From contig NZ_JAHQZT010000007.1 of assembly GCF_019061305.1 (NCBI RefSeq), positions 118,419 to 182,418 on the forward strand: a stretch of 64,000 nt of DNA. The letters run 5' to 3'. The notes under the pieces were generated by a model. It had not been told where the DNA came from and did not search any database. It saw only the letters and a list, made by a program, of their open reading frames with translations. The translations under genes and the position numbers were made by a program. This document shows, piece after piece, positions 51,535-59,875 of this stretch (its first letter is position 1; each line of letters starts with the position of its first letter). Source of the DNA: Marinobacterium weihaiense (GTDB taxonomy: Bacteria; Pseudomonadota; Gammaproteobacteria; Pseudomonadales; Balneatricaceae).

Positions 51535-51855
51535 CACGGGCAAGCGGTCCGAAAACTACCCAGGCTTTCGGGTAGTTAGTAGCGGGATTTCCCGCTTCTA
51601 ACTTCGTGACGGTCACGGCCCGATTTCGGGCTTCTATCGGAAGGGGCGGGCTGGTGTCGGTGTGTGCTTGTACTTGTTGCCTGTGGTGCTGGATACCCTG
51701 TTCAATAGTCCCCGTTTGGGGATTCTTTACTCCCCGTTTGGGGACTTTCTATCTGGTGTGATTCCGCTCTGCCATTTCAGGTTTTATCAGGTTCCGGGGC
51801 GTGTCTTCACCAGCTGCCACCTGAAGTTTTCTGAAGTAATCAAGCGCCAGCCACC

Positions 51856-51907
51856 ACAGGTTTTGACAGGTAGTTCAGTGCCCATGATGTCAGGTTTTGT
51901 AAGGTAG
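51856..51907. repeat. Tandem-like repeat ending the tract
   Basis: ACAGGTTTTGACAGGTAG (51856) and TCAGGTTTTGTAAGGTAG (51890), 34 bp apart. Just outside is AGCGCCAGCACTGGC (51911-51925), an exact copy of 50648-50662. Confidence 0.75.
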
Positions 51908-51928
51908 CAAAGCGCCAGCACTGGCTAT

Positions 51929-52120
51929 TCAGTCGTCATCCTTGCGGGTGTACCGAATCTCCATCATGCGGCAGGTGTCAGGGTCGAATGTATCCATGAC
52001 CGGCAGAGTGGTCGATTCTGGCTCCTGTGCGTCGTTGTTGGTGTTCTGGCTGCTGGGCTTCAGCTTTGCCATGAATCGCTGCCAGAGGCTTTTCTGTGGC
52101 GTCCTGTTGGGTGGTGCCAT
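51929..52120 (-). CDS. Small basic protein, unknown function (63 aa)
   Basis: MAPPNRTPQKSLWQRFMAKL at the N-terminus, basic, then an acidic/polar half with DTFDPDTCRMMEIRYTRKDD. No TM segment or known motif. It is the nearest open frame on the right edge of the repeat tract and points into it. The GGGAAG ribosome site is a little far (about 10 nt). It could be spurious, but composition is protein-like. Confidence 0.4.
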   Translation of the reverse strand: MAPPNRTPQKSLWQRFMAKLKPSSQNTNNDAQEPESTTLPVMDTFDPDTCRMMEIRYTRKDDD

Positions 52121-52246
52121 GATGGATGCTTCCCGGTTCCGTCTGTTTGGGAAAGGGGCCTTGGAACATAGTCTATTTCCAAGAACCCTCAGTTCTAGTT
52201 GGCCATGTATGAAGAATGCAGAGCGCCGAGCAATGAAGCCAAGCTA

Positions 52247-52870
52247 CTATTGCTCTTTCCCCTGAAGTAACAAAGCTGTCATCTTGCGAGTTTCTCTTGA
52301 GTTGTCTGCAATATCCAAGATAGCAATGGCAACCTGGGCGAACATGACCATCAGAAGACCGACTACGATAGGGCTAGACGCAAGTAAAATACCCATCAGG
52401 CCAGCGCTATTACTGAAGCTTATAACAATTACAATCAAGCCAAGCACAACAGGTATCCAGCCAAAGAAACTGATAAAGGCACATACAGTTCTTGCGGTTT
52501 TGTAATGCTCTTCTGCTGGTGGTACATGGCTTGAACTTGAGCGTTCGGCCTTGAGGGGCGCTGCAGCATCTATGGCTGTAGATTCGTTTGGTGTTGAAGC
52601 TGGTTCAGCCTCCGCATTTACTGCAAAGTCATCTTGAAGGGGTTGCTTAAAGTTCAGTTCTAGACGACCAGTGGGTATTTTGACCTCAAGTTGTTGGTCG
52701 TGACGGGCCAGGTACAACGTTGCGGTAGCCTCTTTATCCACTTGCGAGCGCCAAATAGCATGATTAAGTGCTTGCTCATCTGGCAACTCAAAGTCGTTGT
52801 AGCGCAGAAGTTTGTCACCGGCTTGTAACTGGCCAAGGCGCGTATCAGCAACTTGTTCAATAATGAGCAT
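52247..52870 (-). CDS. PDZ-like, two-TM membrane protein of the defence island
   Basis: A 207-aa protein. Residues ~1-70 resemble a PDZ fold (LGQLQAGDKLLRYNDFELPD, then ATLYLARHDQQLEVKIPTG). A Ser/Ala/Glu-rich linker (~75-120) is followed by two TM segments (ICAF-like TVCAFISFFGWIPVVLGLIV ~122-141 and GILLASSPIVVGLLMVMFAQ ~155-174) and a short basic tail. Start ATG behind AAGGG. It lies 69 bp after the Mrr-type gene on the same strand. Domain call is by eye; function unknown. Confidence 0.6.
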   Translation of the reverse strand: MLIIEQVADTRLGQLQAGDKLLRYNDFELPDEQALNHAIWRSQVDKEATATLYLARHDQQLEVKIPTGRLELNFKQPLQDDFAVNAEAEPASTPNESTAIDAAAPLKAERSSSSHVPPAEEHYKTARTVCAFISFFGWIPVVLGLIVIVISFSNSAGLMGILLASSPIVVGLLMVMFAQVAIAILDIADNSRETRKMTALLLQGKEQ

Positions 52871-52939
52871 GATAAATCCCTTTAGTTTTGTGATCTGTTC
52901 CGTATGACCTGCTGACGTACACAATCCAGTGCGAAGAAC

Positions 52940-53950
52940 TTACTCCGCAGGCCAATACACCTTCACCAGCGGCAGCAACCGCTGTCCTTCGATATCGAAC
53001 CGCTCATAGTTGGCCACCACCAGATCGGCCAGCAGGTCGATGTCGATCAGGGTCACCGGGATGCTGGCCCGCTCCGCTTCATAGCGAGCTTCACGGGTGA
53101 AGCCGCCGGTGCTGACAAACAAACCCTGGTCACCTTCGCGCAGAGCGCCGATAAAGCTACGGATCGGGTTTGATCCCATACTGCCACTGCGGTGTTTCAC
53201 TTCTGCTTTGATACGCGGCTGCGTCAAACCCAGTCCGTCCGGTGATGCCAATACATCCACGCCACGATCGGGGCCTCTGGCTGAAACACGGGTCTGGTAG
53301 CCCATTGCGCGTAGCAGGGCGGCCGTGAGGTCTTCCATCTCATCGGGCGCCAGGCTTTGGATCTTGTCCTTGATCAGCTCGTGGCCGCGTGACACCACAT
53401 CTTCGCGCAGCAGTTCGAGTTCAGCTTCCGGTGCTGGCGCATCGTCAGTAGAGGAGGGCGGTTCAACAGGTTTCCCGGCCAGGCGGTCCTGTACCTCGCT
53501 GATGACCGCATCCGACAGTGAGAACACGGTCAAGACAGACCCAAGGCTGTTGCGGGTCGATTGCGTGAACTGGTCGCGTGAGATGCGCCCAAGCCACTTC
53601 ACCTTGCGGATATGCTGGAACTCGCCTACCTGCTCAGCCTCGCTACGGTACTCATACTGGCCGATGGCTTCGCCTACCAGATATTCGCGGTGTTCCTGGC
53701 TGTAGGTGATGATCAGGTCGTCGGGCCGGATATCGTCACGGAACTTGCGGATCATGGCGATGGCATTGGCGGTGCGGCCCGGTTTGGCGTTGCCAAAGTG
53801 CTGTATGTAGGCACTGCGCAGCGCATCCTGATTGGCGTACTGGTTCAGGTCGCCCAGGTTGCCCCAGCCTATACCGACGCACTCGGCATCCTTGAAGTCG
53901 TCGAAGTAGCAGCCGCCGTTACCGGCACGAATCATCCAGCCGTTTTTCAT
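52940..53950 (-). CDS. Mrr-type restriction endonuclease with N-terminal sensor-like domain
   Basis: A 336-aa protein. The C-terminal ~150 residues form an Mrr-like PD-(D/E)xK nuclease: DLTAALLRAMGYQTRVSARG, then DRGVDVLASPD with the catalytic Asp, and IKAEVKHRSG as the ExK. The N-terminal half (MKNGWMIRAGNGGCYFDDF, PDDLIITYSQEHREYLVGEA) resembles PUA/EVE-type domains that read modified bases, which would make this a modification-dependent nuclease (inference). Start MKNGW behind GGGAGA. Next to a second Mrr-type gene. Confidence 0.75.
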   Translation of the reverse strand: MKNGWMIRAGNGGCYFDDFKDAECVGIGWGNLGDLNQYANQDALRSAYIQHFGNAKPGRTANAIAMIRKFRDDIRPDDLIITYSQEHREYLVGEAIGQYEYRSEAEQVGEFQHIRKVKWLGRISRDQFTQSTRNSLGSVLTVFSLSDAVISEVQDRLAGKPVEPPSSTDDAPAPEAELELLREDVVSRGHELIKDKIQSLAPDEMEDLTAALLRAMGYQTRVSARGPDRGVDVLASPDGLGLTQPRIKAEVKHRSGSMGSNPIRSFIGALREGDQGLFVSTGGFTREARYEAERASIPVTLIDIDLLADLVVANYERFDIEGQRLLPLVKVYWPAE

Positions 53951-53972
53951 GCTCGTTGTATCTCCCTGGTAT

Positions 53973-54317
53973 TCAATTGCTGTTATGGCGCATAGCCTCG
54001 ACTTCATGCTTTGGCAGCCATTCGATTGAGAGTCTTGGACCATTGAGATTGATCACGCCCTGGCTGGCGTTGGCTTGATCATGTTGGGCACGATACGCCA
54101 GCAGAATATCCAGCAGTTCCATCATTTCAAATTTGAAGTCGGAGCCGGTGATGGCTTCATGATCTTCATCGCTTTCGAATTGCCAGGTCGCAAGATCCAG
54201 CCGGTTATCATCCGGGCTGGCAAAAAACAGAACCCTTCCGACCAATTCGGAGTTGCCAAGGTGCTGGCTGGCCAATTGATTCAGTCGGGTTTGATCGAAG
54301 GTATTGTCGTAATTCAT
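53973..54317 (-). CDS. Unknown protein between two Mrr-type nucleases (114 aa)
   Basis: MNYDNTFDQTRLNQLASQHL at the N-terminus, acidic middle FASPDDNRLDLATWQFESDE, and LSIEWLPKHEVEAMRH near the end. Soluble, no motif recognised. It sits 22 bp from each nuclease gene on the same strand and is likely co-expressed with them. A partner or inhibitor of the nucleases is possible, but nothing in its sequence shows it. Confidence 0.6.
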   Translation of the reverse strand: MNYDNTFDQTRLNQLASQHLGNSELVGRVLFFASPDDNRLDLATWQFESDEDHEAITGSDFKFEMMELLDILLAYRAQHDQANASQGVINLNGPRLSIEWLPKHEVEAMRHNSN

Positions 54318-54339
54318 CCCAAGCTCCATGTGGTTGTGT

Positions 54340-55323
54340 TCAGATCAACAGTGAAGGTGCGACTGACAGGCCAAGTTGGTTGAGGGTGGCTGGCGAAAGT
54401 TGGTTTGCCCGCTCCACGATCCACTCAACAAAACGCTCGCCATCCATAACTTCAATGCCTTCGCCACCGGCTTCGTCTACTAGTGCGGGCTGAACATCCC
54501 CGGTGGTGATGAGCCACTTCTGAACATCGGCGTCAGCCTCAAGATGTTGGAGCTGGCGCAGAGCGTGGTACCCGGTATCACCGTTATAGTGCTTTACTTG
54601 AATCAGCAGCTTGCTCGATGAAAAGCGGTCTTCACGAAAGGCTTCTATATCGGCATCCGCTTTTCCTTCAAAGGCTGTTTTGGCCAGCACCTTGGCGGCA
54701 TAACCCTCCGTATGCAAAAGCTCGGTAACCAGCTTTTCAAGGCCGATGCCGCCGCTGGCAAGGTTGGTTTTGCCATTACGGATGTTATCCAGCAGCTGCT
54801 GGCGCACGTTGATCTGTGCTTCAGCTTCCAGTTCTTGAATATGGGAGTTGAAACTGGTGCCGCCGGTACTCTTGATCTGCTCGATGATGCGGGTGATGTC
54901 GTCCTTGAATTCGTCCAAGGATACGACCGACATACGAATCCGCAGGCGTGTGGACAGTGCTTCCGGCAGCTCTGTGCGCGGTACTCGAATAACAGAACCA
55001 TCGTCATGACGCAGGTATTCGACGCCGGTACGGTTCTCACCGTAGCCGATGCCCGTGGCATAAGATCGCTTGCCTGTAGCGATTCCGAACGCTACCGCAC
55101 GGTGAAGCGGGACAACCACAATATCGCCTGACTTGATCGAGAAGAAGCGTTTGATCTGATTGCGGTGGCGGCCAGGGTTAATCCCTTTCTCGGCGAACAG
55201 CGCCATGAGTCCCTTGGTATCTTCGGCCTCAGAAAAATTAACCTGTGGCCAGCCATAACCGGCCAGGTTGTCGGCAATCAGCTTGGCGGGACTGCGGACG
55301 AGGTAGATCTTGGCGTTTTCCAT
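54340..55323 (-). CDS. Second Mrr-type restriction endonuclease
   Basis: A 327-aa protein. N-terminal half MENAKIYLVRSPAKLIADNL, with KSGDIVVVPLHRAVAFGIAT, looks like a PUA/EVE-like reading domain. C-terminal Mrr_cat domain: LEKLVTELLHTEGYAAKVL, GKADADIEAF (catalytic Asp) and LLIQVKHYNGDTG (QxK). Both halves parallel the other Mrr-type gene, but the sequences are clearly different, so this is not a recent duplication. First gene of the three-gene cluster; promoter in the 230-bp gap upstream. Confidence 0.78.
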   Translation of the reverse strand: MENAKIYLVRSPAKLIADNLAGYGWPQVNFSEAEDTKGLMALFAEKGINPGRHRNQIKRFFSIKSGDIVVVPLHRAVAFGIATGKRSYATGIGYGENRTGVEYLRHDDGSVIRVPRTELPEALSTRLRIRMSVVSLDEFKDDITRIIEQIKSTGGTSFNSHIQELEAEAQINVRQQLLDNIRNGKTNLASGGIGLEKLVTELLHTEGYAAKVLAKTAFEGKADADIEAFREDRFSSSKLLIQVKHYNGDTGYHALRQLQHLEADADVQKWLITTGDVQPALVDEAGGEGIEVMDGERFVEWIVERANQLSPATLNQLGLSVAPSLLI

Positions 55324-55556
55324 GTTGTGCTCCTTGCGTTCAGGGTGTTCATGACTATCATTGTTGGCAACACGGCCCCGATCGGTGGATCCGCTTTGTG
55401 GTGAAGCTGTTGAGGTTTTTTATTCATCCTTTACCCAGAGTGAGCTTCCGGGCGGTTGCAAAAGCGGTGCGGTCGGCCTATTATTCTCGTTAACACGGCC
55501 CCCGCCTCTTGGCTCCGACAGGAACCTACGCGGGGGTTCTTATTTCCTCTGTTACC

Positions 55557-56525
55557 TCACCACCAACTATCCCAGCCTTCCGGTACTCCCATATCCATCA
55601 CGGATAGCCTTCTTGACGAGTGTTGAGCGGGAAATGACAGCATATGGTCTGCCAATCGTGTATGCCATTTGGTATCCGGGCAAATAATCTTGACCATGTG
55701 ACGACAAATGGCCAGCAGCAGGAATGGCTTGGCGATTAGATCCTCTTTACCGATAAAGCTGCGGCACCATGCGATAGTGTCCGTGCCTGCCAAGCTGGGC
55801 TGATCGGCTACGTTGCGGTTCCAAAGACGACTATGGTGCGCACACAGATTGCGCAGATAGTTCAGCGAACGCAGCCAGGTCTGGAAGGTGTTCCAGTCGT
55901 TAACACCATAGTGGTTGGATAGGGCGAGCTGATCTTTCACCTTCATCATAGAGAAGAATTGGGAGACTGCACCGAAGTCCCAGGTCTCCACGGCAACCCA
56001 GATCGGGAAAGATTCACCATGTTTGGCACGGTAGTGCTTAACGAAGTCTTCCTTGGAACGGCGTTGTAGATTCAGGCATTTGTCCTGCCACTGTTCAAAG
56101 CGCGTCTGGCCATTCCTGAGTTTTTTGCGAATGAACGATGGATGAAGTTGGCTCTGGTCGAGATGCGCGAATACAGAGCGTTCACCCATCAGGTGGGCAA
56201 TATCGACACGAAGCGCAACCTCGATACGCTCCAAAGCATCCATTGCGTGTAGCCGGAGCTGTTTGTCGAATAGATACAGGCGCACAGCATCAACCAGCTG
56301 AGTGCCCGGGTGAAACTCATCCATTGCCCTGGTCGACAGTTTTTCGGTTTTGCTATCCTGTACCACTTCGAACGTGCGAAACGGATACCAGTAGGCGCTG
56401 AGGCGGTAGTAGCCCACTCGCTGAAGATAATCCAGGGCAGCGGCCTCGTCGGTGACCACCATGCCCCGAGATTTGAGCAGCTCCAATTGCTCGGGGAAGG
56501 ACTTCCATGGCCTGCTGTATGCCAT
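55557..56525 (-). CDS. Abi_2-family (AbiD/AbiF-like) abortive infection protein
   Basis: A 322-aa protein with the family N-terminus RPWKSFPEQLELLKSRGMVV, YLQRVGYYRLSAYWYPF (~42-58) and the core NLCAHHSRLWNR (~235-247). RNLCAHH fits the RxxxxH ribonuclease motif of HEPN proteins, so RNA cleavage on phage infection is the likely action. The ATG overlaps the hsdS stop by one base (TAATG), so it is translated with the type I R-M system as its fourth gene. Confidence 0.85.
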   Translation of the reverse strand: MAYSRPWKSFPEQLELLKSRGMVVTDEAAALDYLQRVGYYRLSAYWYPFRTFEVVQDSKTEKLSTRAMDEFHPGTQLVDAVRLYLFDKQLRLHAMDALERIEVALRVDIAHLMGERSVFAHLDQSQLHPSFIRKKLRNGQTRFEQWQDKCLNLQRRSKEDFVKHYRAKHGESFPIWVAVETWDFGAVSQFFSMMKVKDQLALSNHYGVNDWNTFQTWLRSLNYLRNLCAHHSRLWNRNVADQPSLAGTDTIAWCRSFIGKEDLIAKPFLLLAICRHMVKIICPDTKWHTRLADHMLSFPAQHSSRRLSVMDMGVPEGWDSWW

Positions 56526-58336
56526 TAGCTTAGCGCTCCTTCCACGACCGCCTCGGCCAGCTGACAGCGGGTTTCGCTGGCCTGGTTCAGACGTTCCTTG
56601 AGCTGGTCGCATAGGGCCATCAGTTCATCGACTTTTTGGACGATGCGCTGCTGTTCTTCCAAGGGTGGAAGAGGGAACAGCTTTGATAGGTATGAACTCT
56701 GGGACAGATGACCATGTGTAGAGCTTGTAACGACAACCTGGTTTTCGTTTATATGCTTGAGCCCATAAACAAAATAATCTCGCGACGTAGACCCAAATAG
56801 CTGGAATTTCCACATGTTCTGGTTCAGAACCGCGGGAAGCACCTGAGAGTCAACAACACCTATTTTCCCTAAGCTACCCCCGACCATAACAAGTAAAATG
56901 TCATTATCTTTGAGCTGAAATTTACTGTAGGTGGTTTCAGCTGCCACTTGGGAAATGTATTTCGCATCGCTGGTATCGATGGTTCCGTCTTGATTGATGT
57001 TTGTTACCCGAAGAACAAATGTTCCCTCAGTAGTGTATTCTCTACTCTTGAAGGCAAATCCAGTGTGCGTTTCTGCGATTCTGCCCAAGCGAACCCATGT
57101 CCAGTTTGCGGGCAGAGAATATGGCTTTTCTTCATCGTTAACGGGGGCTGGTGCTTTCTTACTCTTCAGCTTTCCACTCCGTATGAATTCAGCTTTTTCT
57201 TTCTCGATACGGTTAAGTAAATCTGAGACAGGCTCATCCTCCGCATCCTGCTCCACCAGTCGCCCCATCACCGCCAGTTGCAGTATGGTCTGCTTGAGCT
57301 TGTCGACGCTCTGTTCGGTCGTGAACAGGGTGTCGAAGTGGGCGGCGAGGCGAGCCCAGCTGTCGGCCAACTCGGCGGCATTCTCGGACTGGGTGAGGGT
57401 GCCGAGCAGGGTGTCCACGAGGGTTTCGTGGGCTTCGAGCTGGTCGCTGGTTTGCTGCTCCAGCCGGTCGCAGAGCGCCATAAGTTCATCGACTTTTTGG
57501 ACGATGCGGTGTTGTTCAGCCAAAGGGGCAAGTGGAACTAACACTTCATTTGCCCTAGCTATTGTCAGGGTGTGTACGGTAGTGCCCATGCTTCCGTCAT
57601 GAATGGCATTTATCCACGATGGGCTTTTAAAGAAACGTAGTAAGTAGTCTGGATATATTTGGCTGATGTTCTTGAAAATTAAGACGCTTGCATCTTTGAA
57701 GTAAAAGCGATCACTTGCTTTTACCAAATATGGAACCCCAATTGTTCCAACACCGGTCAGCATAATGTCGTTCTTTGATGGGGTAGTACCGCCATCAGTG
57801 AGCTCTCCAAAAAGCTTTTCAGAGATAAACAACTCGTTGTTCACATGCCCAAGTTTTGAGAGCTGAACTATCTCCCGGGCACGAAAGAATGGAACTCCGT
57901 CGTTCACCCAGTCTTTCTGATGGACCCTACTACTAGAAGTAATCCAGCCGAGCGCTCCAAGCCTTGCCCACGCCCATCCATTAGGTAGATTAAACGGAGT
58001 TTCCTCATCACTGATAAGAGAAAGCTTCTTTTGCTTCTTGAGTTTTCCTTCTTTGGTTAACTGTTTCTTCTCAGCAGCAATTTGCTTGAGTAGCAAGCAG
58101 GCAGGCTCATCAGTTGGGTTCTGCTCGACAAGCTTTCCTCGTACCGCCAACTCCAGAATCAACTCCCGCAGCTTCTTAATCCCTGTCAGTTCAATCTTGC
58201 CGTTGCTACCACGGCCACTGCTGGACTTCTTGGTGATCGCCCCGGTCCACAGGTCCAGATGGTCGATGAGTGCTCCTGCTACATCGACACTTCCGCCATC
58301 CCTGGCGGTCGCTTGTAATCGCTCCTGCGCACTCAC
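56525..58336 (-). CDS. hsdS: Type I restriction specificity subunit HsdS
   Basis: A 603-aa protein with two target-recognition domains, each followed by a conserved spacer coil with the same sequence RIVQKVDELMALC (~270 and ~570). It sets the bipartite DNA target for methylation and cleavage. The GTG start overlaps the hsdM stop (GTGA). A 26-bp exact DNA repeat lies in the two coil regions (see findings), so domain exchange is possible. Slightly longer than typical HsdS because of an N-terminal extension. Confidence 0.93.
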   Translation of the reverse strand: MSAQERLQATARDGGSVDVAGALIDHLDLWTGAITKKSSSGRGSNGKIELTGIKKLRELILELAVRGKLVEQNPTDEPACLLLKQIAAEKKQLTKEGKLKKQKKLSLISDEETPFNLPNGWAWARLGALGWITSSSRVHQKDWVNDGVPFFRAREIVQLSKLGHVNNELFISEKLFGELTDGGTTPSKNDIMLTGVGTIGVPYLVKASDRFYFKDASVLIFKNISQIYPDYLLRFFKSPSWINAIHDGSMGTTVHTLTIARANEVLVPLAPLAEQHRIVQKVDELMALCDRLEQQTSDQLEAHETLVDTLLGTLTQSENAAELADSWARLAAHFDTLFTTEQSVDKLKQTILQLAVMGRLVEQDAEDEPVSDLLNRIEKEKAEFIRSGKLKSKKAPAPVNDEEKPYSLPANWTWVRLGRIAETHTGFAFKSREYTTEGTFVLRVTNINQDGTIDTSDAKYISQVAAETTYSKFQLKDNDILLVMVGGSLGKIGVVDSQVLPAVLNQNMWKFQLFGSTSRDYFVYGLKHINENQVVVTSSTHGHLSQSSYLSKLFPLPPLEEQQRIVQKVDELMALCDQLKERLNQASETRCQLAEAVVEGALS

Positions 58337-59823
58337 GCCGCACCTCCATCGGTATCGGTATTGTGCGCGAGCGCATCGGCGAGGATATCGCGCAGCTGGT
58401 GGCGGATCTCCTGAATCTCGGCCTGCTGCTGCTCGTATTGCGCCAGCAGCTTATCCGGGTCGTGGTTGACCTGCTCGCCCTGGTGCGGGTTCTTGATGTC
58501 CAGGTTGTAGTTACGGGCCTTGATCTCGTCGATGGAGACCTTCCACGCCTGCTCGTTTTCAACGCGGCCGGCGAAGCCGTCGGACTCATCGCCCCACCAG
58601 TCGATCTCGGTCTGGAACTCGGCAAAGCGCATCGGCTTGGTCTTGCTGTAGCTCTTGTAGCCTTCCGGGTAAGGGTGTTCGTAGTACCACACGGCATCCG
58701 TGGGCTTGCCCTTGGTGAAGAACAGCAGGTTGGTCTTGATACCGGTGTAGGGGTTAAACACGCCGTTGGGCAGGCGCACGATGGTGTGAAGGTTGCACTC
58801 GTCCAGCAGCTTTTCCTTGAGGCGGGTCTTCATGCCTTCGCCAAACAGGAAGCCATCCGGCAGCACCACGGCGGCACGGCCTCCGTCACGCAGCAGGTGG
58901 ATGAACAGGGTCATGAACAGATCGGCGGTTTCACGGGTACGGAAGGCGGCCGGGAAGTTGGTTTCGATGCCGTCCTCTTCCATGCCACCGAAGGGCGGGT
59001 TGGCGACGATCACATCGACACGCTCTTTCGGCCCCCAGCTGATCAACGGGCGGCCCAGGGTGTTGTCGTGCTTGATCTGATCCGGCACTTCGATGCCGTG
59101 CAAAATCATGTTGGTGGTGGCCAGCAGGTGCGGCAGCGGCTTTTTCTCAACGCCGTGAATGGTACGCTGGAGCGTCTGCTCGTCCTGCGGGGTGCTGACG
59201 TAATGCTGGCGCTTGTGCTCGATGGCGCAGGTCAGGAAGCCGCCGGTGCCGCAGGCCGGGTCCATCACTTTTTCATCCAGCTTGGGGTCCACCCGGTTGA
59301 CCATGAACTCGGTCACCGCACGGGGCGTATAGAACTCACCGGCGTTACCGGCGTTTTGCAGGTCTTTGAGGATCTGTTCGTACATATCGCCCAACGCATG
59401 ACGCTCGGCGGATTTGTTGAAGTCGATGCCGTCCTGCAATTTGTTGATCACCTGGCGCATCAGCTGGCCGGACTTCATGTAGTTGTAGGCATCCTCGAAC
59501 ACGTTGCGGATCACCACGCCACGGTAGTCGTCACCGGTTGGTTGCAGATTTTGCAGCCCTGGGAACAGGGTATTGTCCACGAAGTCCTTCAGCTCGTCGC
59601 CGGTCATGCCTTCAGGATCGGCGGCCCAGTTGCGCCAGCGCAGGTGAGAGGGAATAGGGGAGCGATAGTCATCGTTGAACATCTCCCATTCCAGCTCGCG
59701 GTCATCAAAAATCTTCAGAAACAGCATCCAGACTAGCTGGCCGATACGCTGGGCGTCACCGTCTACGCCCACGTCCTTGCGCATGATGTCCTGAATGGAT
59801 TTGATGGTGGTGTTGATCGACAT
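58333..59823 (-). CDS. hsdM: Type I modification methyltransferase HsdM
   Basis: A 496-aa N6-adenine methyltransferase. The AdoMet site is DPACGTGGFL (~188-197), the catalytic NPPF motif is ANPPFGGMEEDG (~281), and the N-terminal HsdM domain precedes them. Pairs with HsdS for host protection. ATG 52 bp after hsdR on the same strand; hsdS overlaps its stop. Confidence 0.95.
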   Translation of the reverse strand: MSINTTIKSIQDIMRKDVGVDGDAQRIGQLVWMLFLKIFDDRELEWEMFNDDYRSPIPSHLRWRNWAADPEGMTGDELKDFVDNTLFPGLQNLQPTGDDYRGVVIRNVFEDAYNYMKSGQLMRQVINKLQDGIDFNKSAERHALGDMYEQILKDLQNAGNAGEFYTPRAVTEFMVNRVDPKLDEKVMDPACGTGGFLTCAIEHKRQHYVSTPQDEQTLQRTIHGVEKKPLPHLLATTNMILHGIEVPDQIKHDNTLGRPLISWGPKERVDVIVANPPFGGMEEDGIETNFPAAFRTRETADLFMTLFIHLLRDGGRAAVVLPDGFLFGEGMKTRLKEKLLDECNLHTIVRLPNGVFNPYTGIKTNLLFFTKGKPTDAVWYYEHPYPEGYKSYSKTKPMRFAEFQTEIDWWGDESDGFAGRVENEQAWKVSIDEIKARNYNLDIKNPHQGEQVNHDPDKLLAQYEQQQAEIQEIRHQLRDILADALAHNTDTDGGAA

Positions 59824-59875
59824 AAGGTGTCTGTTCCCGGGTGTTCAGAAAAAGAGATAAAGGGTTTGGTTCGGC

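Larger units (their letters stand above)
50640..51745. repeat. Field of heterogeneous short dyad symmetries
   Basis: Non-coding tract with many unlike dyads. Examples: TCCCCC-ATT-GGGGGA (50738), TTTTACCCC-ATT-GGGGGAAAA (50851), TACCC-N6-GGGTA (51074 and 51096), TCCCC-N6-GGGGA (51181), TCCTCA-ATC-TGAGGA (51250), CCCC-AGT-GGGG (51281), TGCTG-N6-CAGCA (51301), AACTACCC-N8-GGGTAGTT (51554), AGCGGG-ATTT-CCCGCT (51581), CGTGAC-G-GTCACG (51605), GCCCGA-TT-TCGGGC (51618), TCCCC-GTTT-GGGGA (51709 and 51731). Between them lie GTGTG-rich direct repeats. I see no gene, no protein-like codon pattern and no known RNA here. Confidence 0.8.

Noticed and set aside
51389..51616. Minus-strand frame with NTP-rich repeats
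   Set aside because: The repeats have 10-12 bp steps, not multiples of three throughout, so they are DNA-level repeats rather than a repeat protein.
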